Of a stretch of DNA of 64,000 nt, positions 1-8,500 are shown piece by piece. This stretch comes from Streptomyces malaysiensis subsp. samsunensis. GTDB taxonomy: Bacteria; Actinomycetota; Actinomycetes; Streptomycetales; Streptomycetaceae. Below the pieces are notes generated by a model. That model saw only the letters and a list, made by a program, of their open reading frames with translations. It had not been told where the DNA came from and did no database searches. The stretch is from positions 248,001 to 312,000 of the forward strand of contig NZ_JANIIC010000003.1 of the NCBI RefSeq assembly GCF_024519315.1. The letters run 5' to 3'. How positions within the stretch are numbered: position 1 is the first letter of the stretch; the number at the start of each line of letters is the position of its first letter. The translations under genes were made by a program, and so were the position numbers.

Positions 1-1587
1 GAAGCCGCGCCCGGTGAGATAGGCGGCGTGGTGGGCGGGCAGATGGCCGAGCACCTGCGGTCCGAGCAGGGTTTTCACCGGGTTGTAGCCGAGCAGCGAG
101 GCGAACAGCACCCCGACCGGTGGCAGGGCGGCGACCCGGGCCGCGTCGGCGGGCGGAACCCCTTGCGCGGTCAGGCCGTGGGTGAGGGCGCCGGGGAGCG
201 AACCGGCGAGCCCGGCGATCATCAAGGAGAAGAAGATGCCGATGGACAGGACAGTGGCCGAGTTCTGGAACGTGGTACTGATCCCGGCGCCGACCCCGCG
301 CTGGTCGGGTGGCAGGCTGTTCATGATGGCCGCCCGGTTCGGGGAGCTGAACAGGCCCATGGCGATGCCGTTGACCAGCAGGATCCCGGCGAACACCGGA
401 TAGCCGAAGTTCACCGGCAGCTCCTCCAGCGCCACGAAGGTGGCGGCGGCCAGCAGCATTCCGCCGGTGGCGAAGGTACGGGCGCCGAACCGGTCGGACG
501 CCCAGCCGGAGAAGGGGCCCGCGAGCAGGAACCCGATGGTCAGCGGCAGCATATAGATGCCCGCCCACAGCGGGGTCTCCTCGAAGCCGTAGCCGTGGCG
601 GGGCAGCCAGATGCCCTGCAACCAGATGATCAGGATGAACATCAGGCCACCGCGGCCCAGCGCCGCCAGCAGACTGGCCACGTTTCCGGCGGTGAACGCG
701 CGGATACGGAACAGGCCCAGGTGGAACATGGGCTGCGCGACCCGGTTCTCGATCACACAGAACACGCCCAGCACCGCCACTCCCCCGGCGATCGCGGCGA
801 TCACCGCGGGGTTGCCCCAGCCCATGGTCTGGCCACCATAGGGCTGGATGCCATACGTGATGCCGGACAGCACGGCGATCAGGCCGATGGCGAAGGTGAC
901 ATTGCCCCACCAGTCCAGCCGGGCGGGGGTGCGCACACCGGTGTCCCGCAGCTTCAGATACGCCCAGACCGTGCCGAACACTCCGATGGGGACGGAGACC
1001 AGGAACACCAGGCGCCAGTCGAGCGGACCGAGCAGCCCGCCCAGGATCAGCCCGATGAAGGATCCGGCGATGCCCGCCACCTGGTTCAGCCCCAGGGCGA
1101 GACCGCGCTGATCGGCGGGGAAGGCGTCGGTGAGGATGGCATTGGAGTTGGCCATCAGCATGGCGCCGCCCACACCCTGGAGCACTCGCATCCCGATCAG
1201 CCATAGAGCGCCGGACGTGCCCTGCATCCAGGTCACGGAGAGCAGCACGGAGAACACGGTGAAGACCGCGAACCCCAGGTTGTACATCCGCACCCGGCCC
1301 AACATGTCCCCCAGCCGCCCGAAGCTCACCACGAGCACGGCGGTGACCACCATGTAGCTCATGATCAGCCACAGCAGCAGGCTGGTGTTCCCGGGGCGCA
1401 GCGGATCCACGCCGATGCCACGGAAGATGTCCGGCAGCGCGATCAGCATGATCGAGATGTTGATCGTCGCGATGAGAACGCCCAGCGTGGTATTGGACAG
1501 GGCGATCCACTTGTATCGCGACCCCGCGCCGCCGTCCGCATAAGGCCGTACGGCCCCCTCGGCTCCGGCCGTACGCCGCTCGGTCAT
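1..1587 (-). CDS. MFS multidrug exporter, DHA2 (14-TM) type, 3' end beyond window
   Basis: This is a proton-driven drug or metabolite exporter of the major facilitator superfamily, acting in the cytoplasmic membrane. The ATG at 1585-1587 opens a frame of 529 codons that runs off the window edge, so the C-terminus is missing. Hydrophobic segments alternate throughout. The cytoplasmic loop motif GRLGDMLGR at residues 90-98 is MFS motif A, and RVLQGVGGAM further on is the helix-4 motif. The length and the mid-protein linker fit the DHA2 (EmrB/QacA) subfamily. It is divergent from the catalase gene across 262 bases that hold a perfect inverted repeat at 1619-1640, a plausible operator for one or both genes. 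The substrate cannot be told from sequence. Confidence 0.9.
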   Translation of the reverse strand, partial: MTERRTAGAEGAVRPYADGGAGSRYKWIALSNTTLGVLIATINISIMLIALPDIFRGIGVDPLRPGNTSLLLWLIMSYMVVTAVLVVSFGRLGDMLGRVRMYNLGFAVFTVFSVLLSVTWMQGTSGALWLIGMRVLQGVGGAMLMANSNAILTDAFPADQRGLALGLNQVAGIAGSFIGLILGGLLGPLDWRLVFLVSVPIGVFGTVWAYLKLRDTGVRTPARLDWWGNVTFAIGLIAVLSGITYGIQPYGGQTMGWGNPAVIAAIAGGVAVLGVFCVIENRVAQPMFHLGLFRIRAFTAGNVASLLAALGRGGLMFILIIWLQGIWLPRHGYGFEETPLWAGIYMLPLTIGFLLAGPFSGWASDRFGARTFATGGMLLAAATFVALEELPVNFGYPVFAGILLVNGIAMGLFSSPNRAAIMNSLPPDQRGVGAGISTTFQNSATVLSIGIFFSLMIAGLAGSLPGALTHGLTAQGVPPADAARVAALPPVGVLFASLLGYNPVKTLLGPQVLGHLPAHHAAYLTGRGF

Positions 1588-1618
1588 CCCACCCACCGAG
1601 CATCACTCCCATCGGGAG

Positions 1619-1640
1619 TTGGTTGCTTGACATCAACCAA
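1619..1640. promoter_or_regulatory. Inverted-repeat operator candidate between MFS and catalase genes
   Basis: TTGGTTG and CAACCAA form perfect 7-base arms around an 8-base centre. The centre contains TTGACA (1627-1632), a consensus -35 element pointing toward the catalase gene. A repressor bound here would cover that promoter and sits 32 bases upstream of the MFS start on the other strand. The regulator is not encoded nearby in the window. Confidence 0.5.
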
Positions 1641-1849
1641 CCTAATCCCGATATGTCCCATCTCCAAATGGGATCATGCGGCGCCCGCCGACCGCCGATT
1701 CACCCGGACGGTCGCCGGGCGGGCGGCGTGGCAGGACAACGGCCCGATCGCGGCGAAATACTCCTATGGAGCCCTGACCGGGTCAGCGGCGCGCGGGGGG
1801 ATTCGGCTGGTGGCCGAGACGACCGGACCCATGAGCGAAGGACGCAGAC

Positions 1850-3313
1850 GTGAGTGAACGCCCGCCCCATACGACCACGGATGCCGGCTCTCCCGTCGGC
1901 AGCGACGAGTACTCACTCACCGTCGGCGCCGGCGGTCCCGTCCTGCTCCAGGACACCTATCTGATCGAAAAGCTGGCCCACTTCGTCCGCGAGCGCGTCC
2001 CCGATCGCGTGTACCACGTGAAGGGCGGCGGTGCGTTCGGCTACTTCGAGGTGACCGCCGATGTCACCGAGTGGACCAAGGCCGCCTTCCTGAACGAGGT
2101 CGGCAAGCGCACTCCGGTGCTGCTCCGCTTTTCATCGGTGGCCGGCGAGGAAGGGTACCCGGATTCCGACCGCGATGTGCGCGGCTGGGCCATGAGATTC
2201 TATACGGAGCAGGGCAACTACGACCTCGTCGGCAACAACACCCCCGTCTTCTTCGTACGCGACCCCATGAAGTTCCCGGACTTCATCCATTCACAGGAGC
2301 GGATGCCCGCCACCGGTCTGCGCAGCAACAACATGCAGTGGGATTTCTGGACCCTTTCCCCGGAGTCCGCCCATCAGGTGACGGTCCTGATGAGCGATCG
2401 CGGCACCCCGCGCACCTGGCGGCATATGAACGGCTACAGCAGCGACACGTATATGTGGGAGAACGCCGCGGGCAAGAAGTTCTGGGTCAAGTACCACTTC
2501 AAGACCGAGCAGGGAATTGAGAACTTCACCGACGCAGAGGCCAAGGCGATGCGCGCCGAAGATCTCGACTGTCACCGCCGTGATCTGTGGGACGCGATCG
2601 CCCGCGAGGAATATCCGTCATGGCGCCTCGAAATGCAGATCATGCCCTATGAGGAAGCGGCGGACTACCGCTTCAACCCGTTCGACATCACCAAGGTCTG
2701 GCCGCACGCGGACTATCCGCCCATGACCGTCGGGCGCCTGGTACTCGACCGCAACCCCGAGAACTTCTTCGCCCAGATCGTGCAGGCCGGATTCGACGTG
2801 GCGAACTTCGTCCCGGGAATCGGGCCCAGCCCGGACCGGATGGTAATGGCGCGGATGTTCGCCTACGGGGATTCGAGCCGCTATCGCACCGGCCCGAACT
2901 ATGCGCAGCTCCCCGTCAACCAGCCGCTCAGCGGGGTGCACAACTACAACAAAGACGGCCCGATGCGCTACCACCACAGCGGGAATCAGCCGGTCTACGC
3001 ACCGAACAGCTACGGCGGCCCCAAGGCCGACCCCCAGCGCTTCCGCGACCCCAGCTGGTTCACGGAGGCCGCCGAGATCATGCGCGCGGCCTATGAGGCA
3101 CACCCGGAAGACGACGACTTCGTCCAGCCCGGCATGCTCTACCGCCAGGTGATGACGCAGACCGATCGAGACCATCTGGTCGGCAACATCGTCGCGCATC
3201 TGAGCCAGGGCGTGGAGCGGTCCATGCAGGAACGGGCGGTCGGCGACTACTGGACGAGAGTGGACTCCGACCTCGGCGCGCGCATCGCACGGAGCCTGGG
3301 TCTGAAACCTTGA
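1850..3313 (+). CDS. Catalase, small-subunit clade
   Basis: A haem catalase that converts hydrogen peroxide to water and oxygen in the cytoplasm. At 487 residues it has the length of clade-3 small-subunit catalases. The distal haem histidine is His56 (in RVYHVKG), the distal asparagine is Asn130 (in GNNTPVFF), and the proximal haem tyrosine is Tyr339 (in RMFAYGDSSRYR). The usual His-Ala-Lys-Gly after the catalytic histidine reads His-Val-Lys-Gly here. The GTG start is preceded by GAAGGA at a suitable distance. An inverted repeat at 1619-1640 lies in the upstream region, and a hairpin at 3393-3414 lies between this gene and the convergent HxlR gene. Family assignment is secure. Confidence 0.97.
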   Translation: MSERPPHTTTDAGSPVGSDEYSLTVGAGGPVLLQDTYLIEKLAHFVRERVPDRVYHVKGGGAFGYFEVTADVTEWTKAAFLNEVGKRTPVLLRFSSVAGEEGYPDSDRDVRGWAMRFYTEQGNYDLVGNNTPVFFVRDPMKFPDFIHSQERMPATGLRSNNMQWDFWTLSPESAHQVTVLMSDRGTPRTWRHMNGYSSDTYMWENAAGKKFWVKYHFKTEQGIENFTDAEAKAMRAEDLDCHRRDLWDAIAREEYPSWRLEMQIMPYEEAADYRFNPFDITKVWPHADYPPMTVGRLVLDRNPENFFAQIVQAGFDVANFVPGIGPSPDRMVMARMFAYGDSSRYRTGPNYAQLPVNQPLSGVHNYNKDGPMRYHHSGNQPVYAPNSYGGPKADPQRFRDPSWFTEAAEIMRAAYEAHPEDDDFVQPGMLYRQVMTQTDRDHLVGNIVAHLSQGVERSMQERAVGDYWTRVDSDLGARIARSLGLKP

Positions 3314-3392
3314 ACGCGGACGGCGGGGGCGCTTGGGCGCGGGGCCGCGTGGCCACCAGGCTTCCGGCCCAGGATGACGAATGGCGTCCGCG

Positions 3393-3414
3393 GTACCCAC
3401 TTATTTGTGGGTAC
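3393..3414. terminator. Hairpin between convergent catalase and HxlR genes
   Basis: GTACCCAC and GTGGGTAC form a perfect 8-base stem around the loop TTATTT. It sits 80 bases after the catalase stop and 85 bases after the HxlR stop on the other strand, so it may terminate both transcripts. There is no U tract. An operator role is possible but less likely between convergent genes. Confidence 0.5.
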
Positions 3415-3498
3415 TTGGCAGCGACGGGCGGCCGAGCGAATCTTGTTGCGGGCGGCCGGCGGGGCCACCGGATCGGATGAGACGGAGGTGGTGTCGCG

Positions 3499-3855
3499 TC
3501 AGAGGCCCGGCTGGGCCTCGGCCAGCTTCTCCAGACGGCGATGGCCCCAATCGGACAGGGGAGCCAACGCCTCGGAGAGGTCACGGCCGAACGCGGTCAG
3601 GGAGTAGACGGTCTTCAGCGGCAGCACATCGTGCACTTCCCGGTGCACCAGCCCATCCGTCTCCATCTCACGGAGCGCCTGAGTCAGCACCTTCTCGCTG
3701 AGGCCCGGCAGCCGCCGGCGCAGCTCACCGGGGCGATGCGGACCGGACTCCAGCGCCCAGAGCAGGGCGGTCTTCCACTTGCCGTCGATCACGGCGATCG
3801 CGGCGGTCACTCCACAGACGTTGGTGTCCTGGGCACGGCTGCGCGTCATCGTCAC
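3499..3855 (-). CDS. HxlR-family transcriptional regulator
   Basis: A 118-residue single-domain winged-helix regulator. The family hallmarks are visible: a cysteine near the N-terminus (VCGV), the segment IDGKWKTALLWAL, then PGLSEKVLTQALREMETDGLV as the recognition helix region and the wing that follows. The GTG at 3853-3855 gives the listed length; an in-frame ATG two codons later (3847-3849) is an alternative start. It is transcribed divergently from the imine-reductase-like gene, with 52 bases between them containing the palindrome at 3883-3896. HxlR proteins commonly respond to electrophiles or redox stress through the conserved cysteine and control the adjacent divergent gene, which is the likely arrangement here. 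Confidence 0.93.
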   Translation of the reverse strand: MTMTRSRAQDTNVCGVTAAIAVIDGKWKTALLWALESGPHRPGELRRRLPGLSEKVLTQALREMETDGLVHREVHDVLPLKTVYSLTAFGRDLSEALAPLSDWGHRRLEKLAEAQPGL

Positions 3856-3882
3856 CCTATTTCTTGTGTGTCATCACTTACA

Positions 3883-3896
3883 CGTATATGTATACG
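3883..3896. promoter_or_regulatory. Palindromic operator candidate for the HxlR regulator
   Basis: CGTATA-TG-TATACG is a perfect 6+2+6 dyad, AT-rich in a GC-rich context. It sits in the short divergent region, 11 bases upstream of the imine-reductase-like start codon and 27 bases upstream of the HxlR start. Its position would let one dimer control both genes. Confidence 0.55.
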
Positions 3897-3907
3897 GGAG
3901 TTGGGCC

Positions 3908-4795
3908 ATGTCCATGCACTCCGAACAGTCTGCCGTCACCGTGCTCGGTCTGGGGCCGATGGGCCGCGCACTGGCCGGTGCGTTCCTGGACGCCGGGCTG
4001 CGGACCACGGTCTGGAACCGGACTCCGGGCAGGGACCGGGAGCTGATCGAGCGGGGCGCGGTCGGCGCGCCATCGGCGGAAGAGGCGGTCGCCGCCGGCG
4101 AGTTGACCGTGGTCTGCGTGGTGAACTACGACGCGTCGGATGCGATCCTGCGGCGCCACGCGGTCACCGACGCGCTCAAGGGACGCACCGTCGTGAGTCT
4201 GACCGCGGACACTCCGGACCGGTCCCGGGACACATCGGAATGGGCCGCCGGGCACGGTATCCGGTACCTCGATGGCGCGATCATGACGCCTACCACCACC
4301 ATCGGAACCCCTGCCTCGGTGTTCATCCACAGCGGCCCGGCGGAGCTCTACCAGGAGCACCGGCCCGTGCTGGAGGCGCTGGGCGGCACCCACACCCACC
4401 TCGGCGAGGAGATCGGCCGGGCGGCGGCCTACGACATCGCGCTGCTCGACATCTTCTGGACGGCGATGGCGGGCTACGCACACGCCCTGGCGGTGGCGCG
4501 GGCGGAGGGAATCAGCGCTCGGGAGCTGGCGCCCTTCGCCAAGGGCATCGGCGCGATCCTCCCGCCGCTCTTCGAGGAGACCGCGGAGGAAGTGGACCGA
4601 GGCGGTTTCTCCGGTGCAGGCAACCCGATCACCTCGGCGGTATCGTCCATGGCCCATATCGTCCACACCTCCGAGGGCCACGGCATCGACGCGGGTGTGA
4701 TGCGCGCGGCGGAAGGCATGGCCCGCCGGGCCATCGGGCTGGGCCATGGCACCGATGGGTTCATCCGCGTCGCCGAGGTGCTGGGCCGCCGCTGA
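3908..4795 (+). CDS. Imine-reductase-like NADPH-dependent oxidoreductase
   Basis: A 295-residue beta-hydroxyacid-dehydrogenase-fold enzyme. The N-terminal Rossmann motif GLGPMG (residues 14-19) followed by TVWNRT (35-39) indicates NADP binding. The helical C-terminal half contains YDIALLDIFWTAM, with Asp176 at the position used as the catalytic acid in imine reductases. That segment separates this group from true 6-phosphogluconate or 3-hydroxyisobutyrate dehydrogenases, which use a lysine. I chose the ATG at 3908 because homology starts there; an upstream in-frame start at 3779 would overlap the divergent regulator. The likely reaction is reduction of a cyclic imine or carbonyl; the natural substrate is unknown. 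It is probably controlled by the divergent HxlR regulator. Confidence 0.88.
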   Translation: MSMHSEQSAVTVLGLGPMGRALAGAFLDAGLRTTVWNRTPGRDRELIERGAVGAPSAEEAVAAGELTVVCVVNYDASDAILRRHAVTDALKGRTVVSLTADTPDRSRDTSEWAAGHGIRYLDGAIMTPTTTIGTPASVFIHSGPAELYQEHRPVLEALGGTHTHLGEEIGRAAAYDIALLDIFWTAMAGYAHALAVARAEGISARELAPFAKGIGAILPPLFEETAEEVDRGGFSGAGNPITSAVSSMAHIVHTSEGHGIDAGVMRAAEGMARRAIGLGHGTDGFIRVAEVLGRR

Positions 4796-4933
4796 GAACC
4801 CTCGGTTCGCGGGATATCCACGCAAACCAGGTACCGCTCCGCCGCCGTTGTTCGACGAGGGCTGGTGCAGCCGCCGGAGTGTACGAGATTCTGATCCACT
4901 CAGGCGGGTCTTCAGCCGACGGAGGCTACGAAC

Positions 4934-5455
4934 ATGGCGATATCAAACGCGGCGGAGCGGTCCTCACCGGCCGCGGGCAGCTACGAGATCGATCCGGCGG
5001 CATCGACCGTTCGCTTCGATACGCGTGCCTTCGGGCTGCTCCCGGTCCATGGGATGTTCACCATCGGACAAGGCCGGATCACCGTCGCCGAGACGCCGGA
5101 GGAGTCGTCGGTGGACGTCGAGTTGGACGCGGCCAGCTTCGCGTCCGGCATTCAGCGGCGCGACGACCACGTACGGTCGTCCGACTTCCTGGACGTGGAG
5201 CGACATCCCACGATCCACTTCCGGTGCCGCGGCCTGGAGCGGACCGCTCAAGGCGATGTGCTGCAAGGAGAGTTGACCGTCTGCGAAGTGACCCGGCCGG
5301 TGGTTGTCACGATCGGCTCCGTGGTGGCCGAAGGCAAGCGGATCACGGCCAATGGCACCGCCTCGATCGACCGATACGCCTTCGGTGTCAGCAAGTCCAA
5401 AGGCATGGTGGGTCGCCGGCTGAAGATCACCTTGGACATCGTCGCCGGCCGCTGA
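4934..5455 (+). CDS. YceI-family lipid-binding protein
   Basis: A 173-residue YceI-domain protein. The family forms a lipocalin-like barrel that binds polyisoprenoid or amide lipids. Visible signatures are YEIDPAASTVRFDTR near the N-terminus, the segment RDDHVRSSDFLDVERHPTIHF in the middle (the most conserved part of the family), and FGVSKSKGMVG near the C-terminus. There is no signal peptide, so it is probably cytoplasmic, as in most actinobacterial members. Its 3' end faces the caspase-type gene across 46 bases. It is 138 bases from the imine-reductase-like gene and may or may not be co-transcribed with it. Confidence 0.9.
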   Translation: MAISNAAERSSPAAGSYEIDPAASTVRFDTRAFGLLPVHGMFTIGQGRITVAETPEESSVDVELDAASFASGIQRRDDHVRSSDFLDVERHPTIHFRCRGLERTAQGDVLQGELTVCEVTRPVVVTIGSVVAEGKRITANGTASIDRYAFGVSKSKGMVGRRLKITLDIVAGR

Positions 5456-5501
5456 GCACATCGGGTGTGCGGTCCGGCCGACGAGCGCGCCTCACTCCGG
5501 C

Positions 5502-8500
5502 TTACCGGCCGAGAAACCGGCCACCGTCCTCTTCGCGCCCGCGCCGGGCGCGCCGTTCGAGCACCACGACGTCGCGCCCGGTGCCGATGACCACTTCTTG
5601 TCCGGGTCCCATGCACAGCCGCCGGTGGACGGGTCCTCCCCCGTCGAAAACCGCCAGCTCGGCCGTGGTGCGAAGGTCGAAGATGCGGACGGTCAGGTCG
5701 TAACCGGCGGTGATGGCCACGGGTCGGCCGTCGATCACACCGCAGACCACTTCGACCACCCACGATTGGCCGAGGGTGGCGCGGACGTCACCGGTGGTCA
5801 GATCCCACACCCGCACCGGGTCACGCCCGGCGGTGACCGCCACGGGACGACCGTCAACGCTCGCGCACGCCACCGCGTCCAGCCCTTGGGCAAGGCCGGA
5901 GAGGGTGGTGCGCAGGTCGCCCGTGGTCAGATCCCACACCCGCAGCCTGGTGTGGTCGCCCACGACGGCCACGGGACGACCGTCGACCGTCGTACACGCC
6001 AGCGTGGCGCTCCAGGCCCCCTCATGGGGCAGGGTCATACGCGGTGTGAACGCGGTCAGGTCCCACACCCGTACGGCGTCACGGCCCGCGGTGACGGCCA
6101 CGGGGCGATCGTCGACCGTCGTGCACGCCACCGCGTCCACCGTGTCGGTGTGGCCGGTGAGGGTGGCTCGGAGGGCGCCGGTCGTCAGGTCCCAGACCCG
6201 TACCGTCCTTTCCCATCCGGCCGTGATCGCCAGGGGACGGCCCTGGACGGTGGCACAGGCCACCGCCCTCAGGGGGCTGCGGTGCCCGGCGAGGGTCGTG
6301 CGGAGGGCGCCGGTGGCCAGATCCCAGACGTGCACGGCGGCGTCACGGCCGGCGGTGACGGCGACCGCGCCGCTGTCCACGATGCCGCACGCCACCTCGG
6401 CGATGTCGTCGGTGTGGCCGTCGTCCGGCATGTTCCCACCGGCCGCGCCCGCCAGGTCCCACACCCGCAGCATCGCGTTTCCACTGGTCGTCACGGCCAC
6501 GGGCCGGCCGTCGACCGTGGCGCAGGCCAGCGCCTCCACCGAATCGCCTTCGCCGTCGAGGGCGGCGACGAATGCGGCGTACAGAGCACCGGAGGTCAGA
6601 TCCCACACCCGCACCCCGTCATGGCCCGCGGTGACCACCACGGGCCGGCCGTCGACCTCCGTGCACGCCACCGAGCTCACCTCGCCGCTGTGCCCCGTCA
6701 GAGTGGCGTGCGGGGCTCCCGTGGTCAGATCCCACACCCGCACCGCCAGGTCCTTGGCGATGACCGCCACGGGGCGCCCGTCGACGGTGGCGCACGCCAC
6801 CGACCTCATGTGTTCACCGTCGTCCTGGTCGTCGGCGGAGGCGACGGGGAAGTCGATGTGGAGGGTGTGGGTGGTCAGGTCCCACACTCGCGCCACGTCC
6901 TCATCGCTGACGGTGACAGCCATGGGCCGGCCGCCCACGGTGGTGCAGGCCACCGCCTGCACCCAGGTGTCGCGGCCCGAGAGAGTGGCGCGGAGGGCGC
7001 CGGTGGCCAGGTCCCACACCCGCAGGGCCCGACCGCTGCTGGTGACGGCCACGGCCCTGCCGTCGACGGTCGCACACGCCACCGCGAACAGATGCCAGTC
7101 GTCGCCCGTGAGGGTCGCCCGCAGAGTGCCGTCGGCCAAATCCCAGACCAGCGCCTGCTTATCGCAGCCGACGACGGCCACGGGAGCGCCGTCGACACTG
7201 GCGCAGGCCACCGCGGAGGCACCGAAGCCATGGCCGTACAGGGTGGCGTGGAGGGCGCCGGTGGCCAGGTCCCACACCCGCACCGCGTCGTCGTGGCCGC
7301 CTACGACGGCCATGGGCCGGCCGTCGATCGTGGTGCGGGCCACCGCGTTCATCGAGCCCTCGTCACCGGGGACACTGGCGTACAGGGCCGGGGAGGTCTG
7401 CTGCCCGGTGGCCCAGCGGGGTCGCCATTCGAGCGGCTCCGCGAGCGCGGCACACAGCCGGCCGGCCGCGAACCTGGCGGCGTCGGTGGCGAGTACATGG
7501 CGCCGGCGGCGGGGGCTGAGCGGTCGGTGCACCGTGGCGGACGCCCGGTAGACGGCGGCGGTGAGCCGCCCTTCGTCCGTGTGGACGTCGCGCAGTGCGA
7601 GGAGCAGTCCGTCGGGTTCGGCGTGGACCAGGTAGCCGGCGTCCATGAGGAGATCGTCCAGCAGTCCGCACCGCCCGGCGTGGGTCGCCAGATGCCGCAG
7701 CGCGTAGGGGTGGGCGCGGGTCCAGTCCCGCGAACCGTCGAGCCCGGGAGGCACCCGTGCGAGCAGCACCCGCGTGAACGCGCGGTGGACGGTGGCCTCG
7801 TCCGCACCGTCGCGGAGATGCTCGGCCAGCGCCTGGTGGTAGAGGCGGTAGGCGGAGCGGCCCGCCGCGGGCGCCTCGACGACGTAGGAGCCCGCGCGGC
7901 GGCGCAGCCGGAGCAGGTCGTCGTCGGTGTAGGTCACTCCGGCGATACGGGAGGCGAGCAGGGCCCAGATGTCCTCCCACGGCAGCCCCTGACCTTCGGC
8001 GAAGGCGAGCGGAAGGAGCAGATCCCGTACCCGCGCGGCGTCCGGGCCCAGCCGGGTCTCCAGGTCCTGGCGCATCGCGTCGCTGGGCAGACGGGGAAGG
8101 CTCCGGCGCCATACGGGGTCCTGCGGATCGGGCACGGCGGGGTCGGCGGCGAGGGTGCCACTGGTGATCCGGGCCACCAGGAACGACGGCTCGGACGCCT
8201 CCGCCACCGCCCGTGCGACGGCCCGGAGCGCCGGGGCGGGCTGACGCCGGTAGGGGCTGTCGGCGGCGGAGTCGAGCAGACCGCGGGCGGCGTAGGCGGT
8301 CAGGGCGTCGAGGTCGGCGTAGCGCGGGGCGTCGAGATCGATGCTGCTCTCACGCTGGAGGCCGAGGTCCTTCAGCAGATGCGGACGGGTGCCGACCAGC
8401 AGCCGCAGCCGGCCGCACGCGTGGTCGACCAGAGGCCGCAGCAGACGCCGGACCAGGTGCTCGGGGTCGCCCGCCTCGTCCAGGGCGTCGATGAGGACGG

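Noticed and set aside
28-1206. A 392-codon + strand frame at the window start
   Set aside because: Antisense shadow of the MFS exporter gene, whose minus-strand product has clear transporter motifs.
1623-1857. Small overlapping + frames before the catalase gene
   Set aside because: No family match, no ribosome site, and they cover the operator and promoter region.
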